From the NCBI RefSeq assembly GCF_003987255.1, contig NZ_PIQC01000008.1:111483-175482 (forward strand): a stretch of 64,000 nucleotides of DNA, written 5' to 3'. Below are positions 28,408 to 37,161 of this stretch, one piece after another (positions within the stretch are counted from its first letter, which is position 1; each line of letters opens with the position of its first letter). Origin of the DNA: Idiomarina ramblicola (lineage in GTDB: Bacteria; Pseudomonadota; Gammaproteobacteria; Enterobacterales; Alteromonadaceae). A model generated the notes under the pieces. The model searched no databases and had not been told where the DNA came from. It saw only the letters and a program-made list of their open reading frames with translations. A program made the position numbers and the translations under genes.

Positions 28408-31400
28408 ATGCTGTTGTCTGACCTTTCTGTAAAACGTCCGGTATTTGCGACCGTACTGAATATTCTGTTGGTGGTCTTTGGCATTGTCGCTTTTACCATG
28501 TTGCCGCTGCGCGAATACCCGGATATCGATCGTCCCATCGTTTCTATTGATACTGACTATCCGGGTGCTTCTGCTGAAGTAGTGGAAACTCAGGTAACCC
28601 AGTTGGTAGAAGATCGTATCAGCGGAATTGAAGGCATTAAAAACATCAGTTCAAGCAGCCGTAACGGGCGATCCAGAATCAGTATTGAGTTTAATTTAAG
28701 CCGAGATATTGACGCCGCTTCTAACGATGTTCGTGAACGCGTATCCCGAGTGCTCGATAACCTGCCTGAAGAAGCTGATCCGCCCGAAGTGTCGAAAGCG
28801 TCCAGCGATGAAAGTACCATTGTTTGGTATAACCTGCGCAGTGAGAGCATGTCGATTCTGGAGCTGACCGATTATGCCGAACGGTACATTGTCGACCGGC
28901 TTTCTGTTGCCGACGGTGTGGCGCGGGTTGTGATTGGTGGTGATCGCCGCTATGCCATGCGTGTCTGGCTGGACAGAGATGCAATGGCTGCACGACAGGT
29001 AACGGTAACGGACATTGTCAGCCGCTTACGCGAGGAAAACGTCGAGCTTCCTGCGGGTGAGGTCGAATCAACGGACAGAGAATTTTCTGTTCGTATGGCG
29101 CGAGCTTACTTGTCACCGGAAGACTTTAAAAACCTGGTGATACGACAAGGCGACGATGGTTATTTAGTGCGCCTGGGTGAGGTGGCTCGAGTAGAATTGG
29201 GTGCCGAGGATGATAAAACCGACTTCCGTGGAAACGGGGTGAACATGGTCGGTGTTGGTGTCATTAAGCAATCGAAAGGCAACACGCTTGATGTAGTAAA
29301 GAACGTCCATCGGGAAATGAGAAAAATTCAGGAAACCTTGCCCGAAACCATGTATCTGGCCCCCAGCTATGACTCGTCGATATTTATCCAGGGTTCGGTT
29401 GACGAAGTGTATAACACTCTGGCCGTGGCGATGGCGCTGGTTATTGTCGTTATTTATCTGTTTTTGGGAAATATCCGGGCAACCATTGTTCCTGCGTTAA
29501 CCGTACCGGTTGCTATTATTGCATCCTACATGGTTTTGTTCGCATTGGGCTTTTCTATTAACTTATTAACCTTGCTGGCTCTGGTGCTGGCGATTGGTCT
29601 GGTGGTTGATGACTCCATCGTGGTTTTGGAAAACATTTACCGCCGTATAGAAGAAGGAGAGCCTCCTATTTTGGCGGCTTACCGAGGCGCCAGGGAAGTG
29701 GGTTTTGCCGTTATTGCCACCACCTTGGTGTTGATTTCGGTGTTTGTGCCACTGGCTTTCTTAGAAGGAAATATCGGTAAACTCTTTACCGAGTTTGCTA
29801 TCGCTATAGCCGCTGCGGTTGCCTTCTCCAGCATTGCTGCGCTCACACTAACACCGATGCTGAGCTCTAAGGTGCTGAGTAAAAAGGAGCGTACCAGTAA
29901 GTTCGGTAAAGGCTTCGATGCCACTTTCAACTGGCTTGAAAGAGGTTATCGCAACGTGCTCGAAAAGAGCGTTAAGCGCCCGCTTATGGCGTTGGTATTG
30001 GTGATTATGTCGGGCGTTGTCGCTTTTGGGCTGTTTAGTTTTATACCTCAGGAGTTTGCACCGCCGGAAGACCGCGGTACGTTCTACATTCAAGTTCGTA
30101 GTGCTGAGGGGGCCAGTTTCGAGTCGAGCTCCAGGCACATGGATGAAATTGAGCAAATTTTGCTGCCTTATATCGATGAAGGCAAAATTGACCGCCTGAT
30201 TGTCCGTGCTCCCGGGTGGGGAGGTAGTGCTGGTATTGCTATTGTAGGCGCAGTGCCTTTCGATGAACGAGAGTGGTCTAGCTTTGATTTAATGGAAGAA
30301 ATGCGGTCGCAACTGGACTCGGTTGTAGGCGTGCAGGCTTTCGCCTTTATGCGTAGTGGCATTAGTGGAGGCGGCGGGCGCCCGGTAGAGTTTGTTTTAC
30401 AAGGTAACACTTACGAGCGTCTGGCTGAGTTCCGGGATATTGTGATTGAAGAGGCCTCGACAAACCCCGGCCTACAGAACCTGGACAGCGACTACAAAGA
30501 AACCTTGCCGCAGCTATTGATTCAGGTTGATGAAGCCAGCGCTGCCGATTTAGGCGTTTCGGTGCAGGATATAGGCATTACCCTGCAGTCGGTATTAGGC
30601 CAAAGGCGGGTGACGACCTACCTTGATCGTGGTGAAGAATATGACGTCATGCTGGAAGGTGAAAAAGCGGATTACCGAAGCCCTGGTGCTATCGATAATA
30701 TTTATGTGCGTTCTCGCAAAAGCGAAGAACTTATCCCACTTTCTAACCTTGTTAGTATCACTGAGCAGGCAACGTCAGCACGGCTTAATCGATACAACCG
30801 CATGCGTAGTGTTACAATTGAAGCAAACCTCGCCGAAGGCTATTCACTGGGTGAGGCGCTAAGTTATCTGGAAGGGGTTGTTCAGGAGAAACTGCCGGAA
30901 GACGTTTCGATTGACTATAAAGGTGAATCTCAACTCTATAAAGAAAGCGGTAACTCGATCATTTTTGTGTTCGGTCTCGCACTGGTGATCACCTTCCTGG
31001 TTCTGGCTGCACAATTCGAGAGCTTCATTCACCCGTTGGTGATTATGCTGGCGGTACCGATGGCTATCGTTGGGGCCTTATTAGCGCTTTATGTAACCGG
31101 TATGAGTATTAATATTTACAGTCAGATTGGTATTGTGATGTTAATCGGGCTGGCGGCGAAAAACGGCATCCTTATAGTCGAATTTGCCAACCAGCTCCGT
31201 GACTCCGGGGTAGAGTTCAAAGAGGCTGTACTTAAAGCTGCTCAACAACGTCTACGACCTATTGTCATGACGGCGTTCACCACCCTAATGAGTGCAATGC
31301 CGCTGATTCTGGGGTCTGGCCCGGGTGCCGAAAGCCGAATGGTGATTGGTACAGTGATTTTTGCCGGTGTTGCGGTGTCTGCCTTTTTAACGCTATTTGT

Positions 31401-31506
31401 TATTCCGGCTCTGTACATTGCCCTGGCCCAGAAAACCAGTTCGCCAATGGCTATTACTCGCAAACTGGAATCGTTACAGGAAGAATACCCGGACCATCAC
31501 AGTTGA
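28408..31506 (+). CDS. RND (HAE1-type) efflux inner-membrane permease
   Basis: A 1032-residue proton-driven pump with duplicated halves, each having one helix, a large periplasmic loop and then six helices. The proton relay pair in TM4 is Asp401-Asp402 (VDDSIVVLENIYRR) and the TM10 lysine is in GLAAKNGILIVEF. It begins LSVKRPVFATVLNILLVVFG, typical of the VexF/MexK-like broad-substrate branch rather than AcrB itself. It is 3 nt after the adaptor gene, so the two are co-translated. Substrates cannot be read from sequence; drugs, bile-like detergents or solvents are usual for the family. Confidence 0.93.
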   Translation: MLLSDLSVKRPVFATVLNILLVVFGIVAFTMLPLREYPDIDRPIVSIDTDYPGASAEVVETQVTQLVEDRISGIEGIKNISSSSRNGRSRISIEFNLSRDIDAASNDVRERVSRVLDNLPEEADPPEVSKASSDESTIVWYNLRSESMSILELTDYAERYIVDRLSVADGVARVVIGGDRRYAMRVWLDRDAMAARQVTVTDIVSRLREENVELPAGEVESTDREFSVRMARAYLSPEDFKNLVIRQGDDGYLVRLGEVARVELGAEDDKTDFRGNGVNMVGVGVIKQSKGNTLDVVKNVHREMRKIQETLPETMYLAPSYDSSIFIQGSVDEVYNTLAVAMALVIVVIYLFLGNIRATIVPALTVPVAIIASYMVLFALGFSINLLTLLALVLAIGLVVDDSIVVLENIYRRIEEGEPPILAAYRGAREVGFAVIATTLVLISVFVPLAFLEGNIGKLFTEFAIAIAAAVAFSSIAALTLTPMLSSKVLSKKERTSKFGKGFDATFNWLERGYRNVLEKSVKRPLMALVLVIMSGVVAFGLFSFIPQEFAPPEDRGTFYIQVRSAEGASFESSSRHMDEIEQILLPYIDEGKIDRLIVRAPGWGGSAGIAIVGAVPFDEREWSSFDLMEEMRSQLDSVVGVQAFAFMRSGISGGGGRPVEFVLQGNTYERLAEFRDIVIEEASTNPGLQNLDSDYKETLPQLLIQVDEASAADLGVSVQDIGITLQSVLGQRRVTTYLDRGEEYDVMLEGEKADYRSPGAIDNIYVRSRKSEELIPLSNLVSITEQATSARLNRYNRMRSVTIEANLAEGYSLGEALSYLEGVVQEKLPEDVSIDYKGESQLYKESGNSIIFVFGLALVITFLVLAAQFESFIHPLVIMLAVPMAIVGALLALYVTGMSINIYSQIGIVMLIGLAAKNGILIVEFANQLRDSGVEFKEAVLKAAQQRLRPIVMTAFTTLMSAMPLILGSGPGAESRMVIGTVIFAGVAVSAFLTLFVIPALYIALAQKTSSPMAITRKLESLQEEYPDHHS

Positions 31507-31513
31507 TGGTCCG
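31490..31513. repeat. Stem-loop at the RND permease stop codon
   Basis: CGGACCATCA and TGATGGTCCG form a perfect 10-bp stem with a CAGT loop over the permease stop. It lacks a T-run on either strand. It may protect the mRNA end or mark the border with the convergent GDPD gene. Confidence 0.4.
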
Positions 31514-31530
31514 CTACGCTATTTAGAGTG

Positions 31531-32259
31531 CTAATAATGCAGAATGGGTTCGTTGCCGGCCGTGGTCAGGCCGGCGATGACATTTTGGGCGTAAGCAGGA
31601 TGATTCGTGAAAATTCCATCCACACCCATTGCGTGCAGTTCTTCTATATCGTGCTGGCCGTCTACTGTGTAGACATAAACTTGTAAGCCCCTGCGATGGC
31701 CGTCTTCCACCAGCTCGGGTGTCACAAAGTCGACGGCAAAGTGAGCTGAGAAGGCTTGTAGCTCTTCTGCAAAATAACAATAGCTCAATGGGCAACTGGC
31801 ACTCAAAGCACCTATTTTAATTTCAGGTCGACGCTTTTTAAGCCGTTGCAACCAGTGGTGATTAAAAGACGACACCAACAGTTGTTCGGGATTGAAATTC
31901 GCATGCTCCAGAGCGTAATCAACATCAAGCAATAATTCTTTCGTAGGCACATCACCTTTAAGCTCGATATTCACGTGGCAATGTCCGTTAATATGAGCGA
32001 GTGCTTCGCGCAAAGTGGGGATGGATTGCTGGCCAAACACTTTCAAATGTTTGATCTGTTCAGCGGTGAGATCTTTTAATCTGCCGGGAGTGGCTGTCAG
32101 CCGTTCCAGGTACCGGTCATGGAACACAAAGCGCTCACCGTCTATGGCGTAAACGTCGAGTTCAATGCCGTGCACGCCGCTGTCCATGGCCCGGGAGAAG
32201 GCGGCAAGCGTGTTCTCGGGGGCCTCATAACTGGCCCCTCGGTGCGCCCATAAAATCAA
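31531..32259 (-). CDS. ugpQ: Cytoplasmic glycerophosphodiester phosphodiesterase
   Basis: A 242-residue GDPD domain without a signal peptide, close to E. coli UgpQ in length. Motifs are [17 protein letters not shown] (His6), [25 protein letters not shown] (metal-binding Glu/Asp and second His), and INIELKG-like HVNIELKGD. It cleaves glycerophosphodiesters such as deacylated phospholipids into glycerol-3-phosphate and alcohol. Its ATG overlaps the psd stop by 4 bp, which places phospholipid breakdown and synthesis on one transcript. Confidence 0.88.
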   Translation of the reverse strand: MILWAHRGASYEAPENTLAAFSRAMDSGVHGIELDVYAIDGERFVFHDRYLERLTATPGRLKDLTAEQIKHLKVFGQQSIPTLREALAHINGHCHVNIELKGDVPTKELLLDVDYALEHANFNPEQLLVSSFNHHWLQRLKKRRPEIKIGALSASCPLSYCYFAEELQAFSAHFAVDFVTPELVEDGHRRGLQVYVYTVDGQHDIEELHAMGVDGIFTNHPAYAQNVIAGLTTAGNEPILHY

Positions 32260-33134
32260 TCGTCGCTCTCTTTTCTTTCTGCCATGACTTCGCCCATACG
32301 TGTGGTAGAAAGCGGCTTAAGCTTGTCACCAAATTCAATCGAGTCTTCAGCAAAGGTTAACACCACCGTTGAACCGAGTTTGAAATGACCCATTTCTTCA
32401 CCTTTTTTAAGGTGTATAGCCGTGTGTCCTGATGTTGGATAAGACCAGCTTTGAATGCGCCCTCCGGTGGGTGGTGTTACGGTGCCCGACCATACTGTAC
32501 CGATACTGGCAACGATAGTCGCACCGACCAGTACCATCGACATGGGGCCGACTTCGGTGTCGAAAATAGCGACAACCCGCTCATTACGGGCGAACAAGTT
32601 GGGTACATTAGCCGCTGTTAACGGGTTTACGGAAAACAGATCGCCTGGTACGTAAATCATCTTTTTCAGAACGCCATCGCAGGGCATATGAATGCGGTGG
32701 TAATCTTTCGGTGCCAGGTAAATGGTTGCGAACTTACCGTTTACAAAAGGTTTGGCGTCTTCTTCGTTGCCGCCCAGTAACTCCTGTAACGAGTAGTCGT
32801 GCCCTTTGGCCTGAAATATTCGGCCTTCTTCAATGTCGCCTAACTGACTGACGGCACCGTCGACCGGGTGTGCTAACTCATCGTCTTTTGCTTCCAACGG
32901 TCTAAGTTCCGGCTTTAGATATCGGGTAAAAAACTCATTAAAGGTCTTATACGCTTTTGGTGACTCGTGAATGGCCTCACTCATGTCAATTTTATACTGC
33001 CGAATAAACCAACGGATAAACAACTGGGTAAACCAACCGGCACGGGCAGCTGCAAATTTCCCTACTAAGCGGGAAGTCAGATGTTTGGGCATGACATGTT
33101 GGAAGAAAATTTTGACTTTGTCGGTCTTAGACAC
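32256..33134 (-). CDS. psd: Phosphatidylserine decarboxylase proenzyme
   Basis: A 292-residue PSD. Self-cleavage should occur at Gly254-Ser255 in the LGST motif (KLGSTVVL), turning Ser255 into the pyruvoyl group. The catalytic set includes the Asp/His region [11 protein letters not shown] and [13 protein letters not shown]. It makes phosphatidylethanolamine on the inner face of the membrane. It is 2 nt after rsgA, a common gammaproteobacterial pair, and 4 bp into the GDPD gene. Confidence 0.96.
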   Translation of the reverse strand: MSKTDKVKIFFQHVMPKHLTSRLVGKFAAARAGWFTQLFIRWFIRQYKIDMSEAIHESPKAYKTFNEFFTRYLKPELRPLEAKDDELAHPVDGAVSQLGDIEEGRIFQAKGHDYSLQELLGGNEEDAKPFVNGKFATIYLAPKDYHRIHMPCDGVLKKMIYVPGDLFSVNPLTAANVPNLFARNERVVAIFDTEVGPMSMVLVGATIVASIGTVWSGTVTPPTGGRIQSWSYPTSGHTAIHLKKGEEMGHFKLGSTVVLTFAEDSIEFGDKLKPLSTTRMGEVMAERKESDD

Positions 33135-33136
33135 AA

Positions 33137-34204
33137 TTATTTACCTCGAATTGCCCGACTGGGCTTTTGTGTTTTCATCGTTTCTATAATGCGATGATAA
33201 TTAGAAAGGCGCCATTCATGCAATTGATTGTTACTCACAGCCTCTTGTAATGCGCAGCCCGGATCATCTCCGTGTTTACAGTCGCGGAATTTGCAGCCAC
33301 CTAAATAGTCGCGAAAATCCACATAACAACGGGCAATTCGTTCAGGCTCAAGGTGCCATAATGAAAACTCGCGAATACCCGGAGAATCAATCAGAGCACC
33401 GCCTTGTTTTAAGTCATACCAGGTTGCTACGGTTGTCGTGTGCTGGCCTAATCCTGAGTTATCGGACACTAAATTCGTTTCTGCGTTCACGTCAGGTAGC
33501 AGCTGATTGACCAGCGAGGATTTGCCTACCCCCGACTGTCCAACCACAATAGAAATACTGTCTTTTAACATATCCTGCAGAGCATCCAGACCATCCTGAG
33601 TCGCACTGCTGACGTTAAGGACTTTATAGCCGATGCTCTCGTAGTCTTTTAAGCGCTGCTCAATATGACTGCGTTCATCCTCATCAATCTCGGACAGTAA
33701 ATCGGCTTTATTCAGCACAATAACGGGGTCTATACCGATGTCTTCACAGGCGACTAAATAACGGTCGATAATGGGGGAGGAGAAGCTCGGCAGTACGCTT
33801 GAAATGATAAAAATTTGGTCTATGTTGGCGGCAACAGGCTTTAAACCATCGTAATAATCGGGACGTGAGAGCAAGCTTTCGCGCTCCTGAACGGCCACGA
33901 CAACACCTTGCATCCCTTGTTGTTCTGCCGTTGCTCTTGACCACAGGACGCTGTCGCCACAAACCAGGCTGTCGATAACTCTGCGAATATGGCAACGATG
34001 AGTGTTGCCATATTCATCACGAATATCGGCATGTTGGCCAAATCGGCTGATAACGCGACCGGCCTCCGGGGCATTGAGCTGGCTGTCAGTCCATTCGATA
34101 TCGGTATTTTTCAGTCGCTTTTTTTGATTGACTGATACCTGCCGTTGCTGGCCTTTATTAAGACGTCTGCGTTTTACCAAGCCGGTTAACCTGTTGTCGT
34201 GCAA
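33137..34204 (-). CDS. rsgA: Ribosome small-subunit-dependent GTPase A
   Basis: A 355-residue circularly permuted GTPase. The order is an OB-fold (about 50-115), the G4 motif NKADL, then the P-loop [22 protein letters not shown] (G3), and a C-terminal zinc finger with cysteines in [16 protein letters not shown]. It checks late maturation of the 30S subunit. The N-terminal 30 residues are basic and lysine/arginine-rich, as in other RsgA proteins. It is divergent from orn across 45 nt, as in E. coli. Confidence 0.96.
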   Translation of the reverse strand: MHDNRLTGLVKRRRLNKGQQRQVSVNQKKRLKNTDIEWTDSQLNAPEAGRVISRFGQHADIRDEYGNTHRCHIRRVIDSLVCGDSVLWSRATAEQQGMQGVVVAVQERESLLSRPDYYDGLKPVAANIDQIFIISSVLPSFSSPIIDRYLVACEDIGIDPVIVLNKADLLSEIDEDERSHIEQRLKDYESIGYKVLNVSSATQDGLDALQDMLKDSISIVVGQSGVGKSSLVNQLLPDVNAETNLVSDNSGLGQHTTTVATWYDLKQGGALIDSPGIREFSLWHLEPERIARCYVDFRDYLGGCKFRDCKHGDDPGCALQEAVSNNQLHEWRLSNYHRIIETMKTQKPSRAIRGK

Positions 34205-34249
34205 TAAATGACGCTATCATACAACAAATTGGATTAAGAGAGCAGGGTA

Positions 34250-34801
34250 ATGACAGAGGACGATAAGAAACAACGCTTAATTTGGATTGACCTTGAAATG
34301 ACAGGCCTGGTGCCGGAAGAGAACCATATTATTGAGGTTGCCACCATTGTGACCGACGCCCAGTTAAATACGATAGCCGAAGGCCCGGTTATTGCCGTTC
34401 ACCAACCACAAAAGTACCTCGACAGAATGGATGAGTGGAACGTGAAAACTCATACCGGCTCGGGTCTGGTTGAACGGGTAAAGAAAAGCCAACACGATGA
34501 AGAAAAAGCAGCCGCAGAGACCATTGAGTTTTTAAAGCAATATATTGATGCCGGTGTCTCACCTATGTGTGGTAACAGTATTTGTCAGGATCGTCGGTTT
34601 TTGGCAAAACATATGCCCGAGCTGGAAGCTTTTTTCCATTATCGCAACCTGGATGTCAGCACACTAAAAGAGCTGGCAAAACGCTGGCATCCGGAGGTAG
34701 CTAACAGTTTTAAAAAGTCGGGGGCGCACGAAGCTTTGGCCGATATTCGTGAGTCCGTTGCCGAATTACAGCACTACAGAGAGCATTTTTTCAGCAAATA
34801 A
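34250..34801 (+). CDS. orn: Oligoribonuclease
   Basis: A 183-residue DEDDh exonuclease. The first acidic pair is in [10 protein letters not shown] (Asp14, Glu16), the second in [11 protein letters not shown], and [11 protein letters not shown] carries the His and last Asp. It degrades 2-5 nt RNAs, including pGpG from cyclic di-GMP breakdown, which suits a region with several cyclic di-GMP genes. It is divergent from rsgA. Two tRNA genes follow on the same strand. Confidence 0.96.
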   Translation: MTEDDKKQRLIWIDLEMTGLVPEENHIIEVATIVTDAQLNTIAEGPVIAVHQPQKYLDRMDEWNVKTHTGSGLVERVKKSQHDEEKAAAETIEFLKQYIDAGVSPMCGNSICQDRRFLAKHMPELEAFFHYRNLDVSTLKELAKRWHPEVANSFKKSGAHEALADIRESVAELQHYREHFFSK

Positions 34802-34823
34802 GCCAATTGCGGCGCGAAAACTA

Positions 34824-34851
34824 TTGACCTTATCGGTGGTATCAGTAGAAT
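34824..34851 (+). promoter_or_regulatory. Promoter of the tRNA-Gly pair
   Basis: TTGACC, 16 nt, TAGAAT (5/6 matches each) is followed by a GC-rich stretch ACACGCCGC before the first tRNA. This is the discriminator type linked to stringent control of stable RNA. Confidence 0.65.
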
Positions 34852-34869
34852 ACACGCCGCACTGACGAA

Positions 34870-34945
34870 GCGGGAATAGCTCAGCTGGTAGAGCACAACC
34901 TTGCCAAGGTTGGGGTCGCGAGTTCGAATCTCGTTTCCCGCTCCA
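34870..34945 (+). tRNA. glyV: tRNA-Gly (GCC)
   Basis: A 76-nt cloverleaf with acceptor stem GCGGGAA / TTCCCGC, D-arm AGCTCAGCTGGTAGAGC, anticodon GCC in CTTGCCAAG, T-arm GAGTTCGAATCTC and an encoded CCA end. It is identical to the copy at 34985. Confidence 0.97.
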
Positions 34946-34984
34946 ACGTCAGTCTTTCCAGAAGTACTGTAAAAGTATCAATAC

Positions 34985-35060
34985 GCGGGAATAGCTCAGC
35001 TGGTAGAGCACAACCTTGCCAAGGTTGGGGTCGCGAGTTCGAATCTCGTTTCCCGCTCCA
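34985..35060 (+). tRNA. glyX: tRNA-Gly (GCC), second identical copy
   Basis: Identical over all 76 nt to the first copy, which ends 39 nt upstream. The CCA end lies only 3 nt from the stop of the convergent symporter gene, and no separate terminator is visible between them. Confidence 0.97.
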
Positions 35061-35063
35061 ATT

Positions 35064-36218
35064 TTATGAATCCCCAGATTTATCCGAATTGTCCACCAAT
35101 ATGGCTATTGCGCCATCACCGGTGATATTACACGCGGTTCCGAAGCTATCTTGTGCCATATAAAGCGCAATCATTAAGGCGACTGCGGTTTCGCCAAAGC
35201 CCAACATTGAGCCCAGCAAACCAACGGCCGACATGACTGCGCCACCAGGTACACCGGGAGCTGCCAACATAACAACGCCAAGCATTAGAATAAACGGCAG
35301 GATGGTAAAGAAGCCCGGAATAGCAAGAGAGCTATGGAGTACCATCACAGCAACCGTGCAGCTGACAATGGTAATGGTTGAGCCTGCCAGGTGCACAGTG
35401 GCACACAAAGGGACCGTAAAGTTAGCGACATCGTTGTCGACTTTGTTGTTGCGAACGCTTTGCAGGGTCACCGGGATAGTGGCAGCACTCGACATAGTAC
35501 CCAGCGCAGTAAAGTAGGCTGGGAGCATATTGCGAACAAGCATTAGCGGCGAACGACCACTTTTTAAACCGGCAATAATGAACATAGACGTAATGTAAAC
35601 CCAGTGCAGGGCAACCGCTAAAAGCAGAATAACACCAAAAGTTTTTAGCGTACTGAAGACAGTTCCGGCGACCGCCATCTCGGCAAAAACGCCGGCAATG
35701 TAAAACGGCAATAAAGGAATGATGACTTTCACCAGCAGCAGCTCAATAATGTTCCGGCCTTGATCAGACAAGGTTTTTAGCTGTTGGGAGCCGGTGTTTG
35801 CAATACCTAAACCAAAGATAAACGCCAGCACTAACGCCGACATCACGCTTAATACGGGTGGCACATCCAGGGTAATAAACGGCTCTAATACGGTTTTCAC
35901 ATCGGTGGCCGCAGTCTGACCTTCGGTGGTTAGCCAGGGAACAACAAGGCTTGCCGCAAAGAAGGCGACAATACCGGCACAGACTGTCGATAAATACGCT
36001 ATCCCTAATGTTTTACCCAGCATTTTGCCTGAATTATTGGGCAGGCTGGCAATACCGCTGGTAATGAAAAACAAAATTAATAATGGAATAGTGAAAAACA
36101 ACAGTTCACCGAAAAGGCTTTTGAAGGTGAGTAGTATCTGGCTAACCCAATGCGGAGTAAAAAGACCAATAAGAATACCGGCAGCAATGCCGGCAATAAG
36201 CTTTAAAACTAATCCCAT
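35064..36218 (-). CDS. Dicarboxylate/amino acid:cation symporter (DAACS family)
   Basis: A 384-residue transporter of the glutamate/aspartate transporter fold with about eight membrane helices plus re-entrant loops. The serine-rich hairpin is LGTMSSAATIPVTLQSVRNN, and the second half has PLCATVHLAGSTITIV and QDSFGTACNITGDGAIAILVD, the region that binds sodium and substrate carboxylates. Typical members take up C4-dicarboxylates, aspartate or serine/threonine with Na+. It lies 22 nt after the deacetylase gene, at the end of a three-gene run. Confidence 0.9.
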   Translation of the reverse strand: MGLVLKLIAGIAAGILIGLFTPHWVSQILLTFKSLFGELLFFTIPLLILFFITSGIASLPNNSGKMLGKTLGIAYLSTVCAGIVAFFAASLVVPWLTTEGQTAATDVKTVLEPFITLDVPPVLSVMSALVLAFIFGLGIANTGSQQLKTLSDQGRNIIELLLVKVIIPLLPFYIAGVFAEMAVAGTVFSTLKTFGVILLLAVALHWVYITSMFIIAGLKSGRSPLMLVRNMLPAYFTALGTMSSAATIPVTLQSVRNNKVDNDVANFTVPLCATVHLAGSTITIVSCTVAVMVLHSSLAIPGFFTILPFILMLGVVMLAAPGVPGGAVMSAVGLLGSMLGFGETAVALMIALYMAQDSFGTACNITGDGAIAILVDNSDKSGDS

Positions 36219-36240
36219 AATGACTCACCACTTATAATTT

Positions 36241-37158
36241 TTAGAGAATACCTTTTAGGTGTGCGACCACACTTCGGCCGAGCGCGCTGAGATTATAGCC
36301 GCCTTCCAGGCAAGATACGATACGCCCGTCACAATGTTCGTCGGCTATTTCTTTCAGTTTGTGGCTTATCCAGTGGTAGTCTTCTTCTTTTAGCAGGAAC
36401 TGTGACATGTCGTCTTCGGCGTGGCCGTCAAACCCTGCGGAAATCAGTATCAATTGCGGTGCAAAGTTATTGAGCACACCAAACCACTGCTTGCTCACCG
36501 CTTGTTGCCACTGTGGCCCTTTGCAGCCAGCTGGCAGCGGGACATTATGGACATTACCGGCACTGGTGCCTTCGCCGGTAAAAGGGTAAAACGCCTGCTG
36601 AAAGGAAGAACACAACAAAATGCGCTCGTCACCCTGAACAATGTCTTCGGTTCCGTTGCCGTGGTGAACGTCAAAGTCGACAATAGCCACTCGCTCAAGG
36701 CCATGTTCTTCTAGCGCATGGTATGCCGCAATAGCAACATTATTAAATAGGCAAAAGCCCATAGCCTTGTCACGAGTGGCGTGGTGTCCGGGCGGGCGAA
36801 CCGCACAAAATGCTTGTTTGTTGAATGTGGTCATCACATCGTCAACGGCATTGATAGCGGCGCCTGCGGCTTTCAGTGCTGCAGCCTTACTGCCCGGCGT
36901 GACTAAGGTGTCCGGATCAATCCATTCATAACCGTGTTCCGGAATTTGCCCGAAAACGAAATCGACGTGAGCCTTTGAATGGGCTTTGTAGAGAGCTTTA
37001 AGTGGCGCCTCAGTGGCGTCCTTTCTGACAAGCACAAAGTCCATTCCTGAGCGAATCAGTTGATCGTTAATGGCGGTGATACGAGCCGGACATTCCGGGT
37101 GTTGCTCATCGGGAATGTGGCTGAGGCAATCGGGGTGACTAAAAACAACGATAGACAT
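36241..37158 (-). CDS. Class II-type histone deacetylase family protein
   Basis: A 305-residue zinc deacetylase of the AcuC/HDAC/acetylpolyamine amidohydrolase superfamily. RPPGHHA holds the catalytic His125-His126. The zinc ligands are Asp163 and His165 (DFDVHHGNGT) and Asp244 (SAGFDGH), and GGYN near 287 gives the substrate-side motif. It could deacetylate proteins, polyamines or small molecules. It starts 3 nt after the CoA-transferase/GNAT gene, so acetylation and deacetylation functions appear to be co-expressed, as in the acuA-acuC pairing of Bacillus. Confidence 0.9.
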   Translation of the reverse strand: MSIVVFSHPDCLSHIPDEQHPECPARITAINDQLIRSGMDFVLVRKDATEAPLKALYKAHSKAHVDFVFGQIPEHGYEWIDPDTLVTPGSKAAALKAAGAAINAVDDVMTTFNKQAFCAVRPPGHHATRDKAMGFCLFNNVAIAAYHALEEHGLERVAIVDFDVHHGNGTEDIVQGDERILLCSSFQQAFYPFTGEGTSAGNVHNVPLPAGCKGPQWQQAVSKQWFGVLNNFAPQLILISAGFDGHAEDDMSQFLLKEEDYHWISHKLKEIADEHCDGRIVSCLEGGYNLSALGRSVVAHLKGIL

Positions 37159-37161
37159 AAG

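Noticed and set aside
34870..35060. The duplicated tRNA-Gly as an integration scar
   Set aside because: There is no integrase, no element between the copies and no displaced partial tRNA. It is an ordinary tandem tRNA pair.
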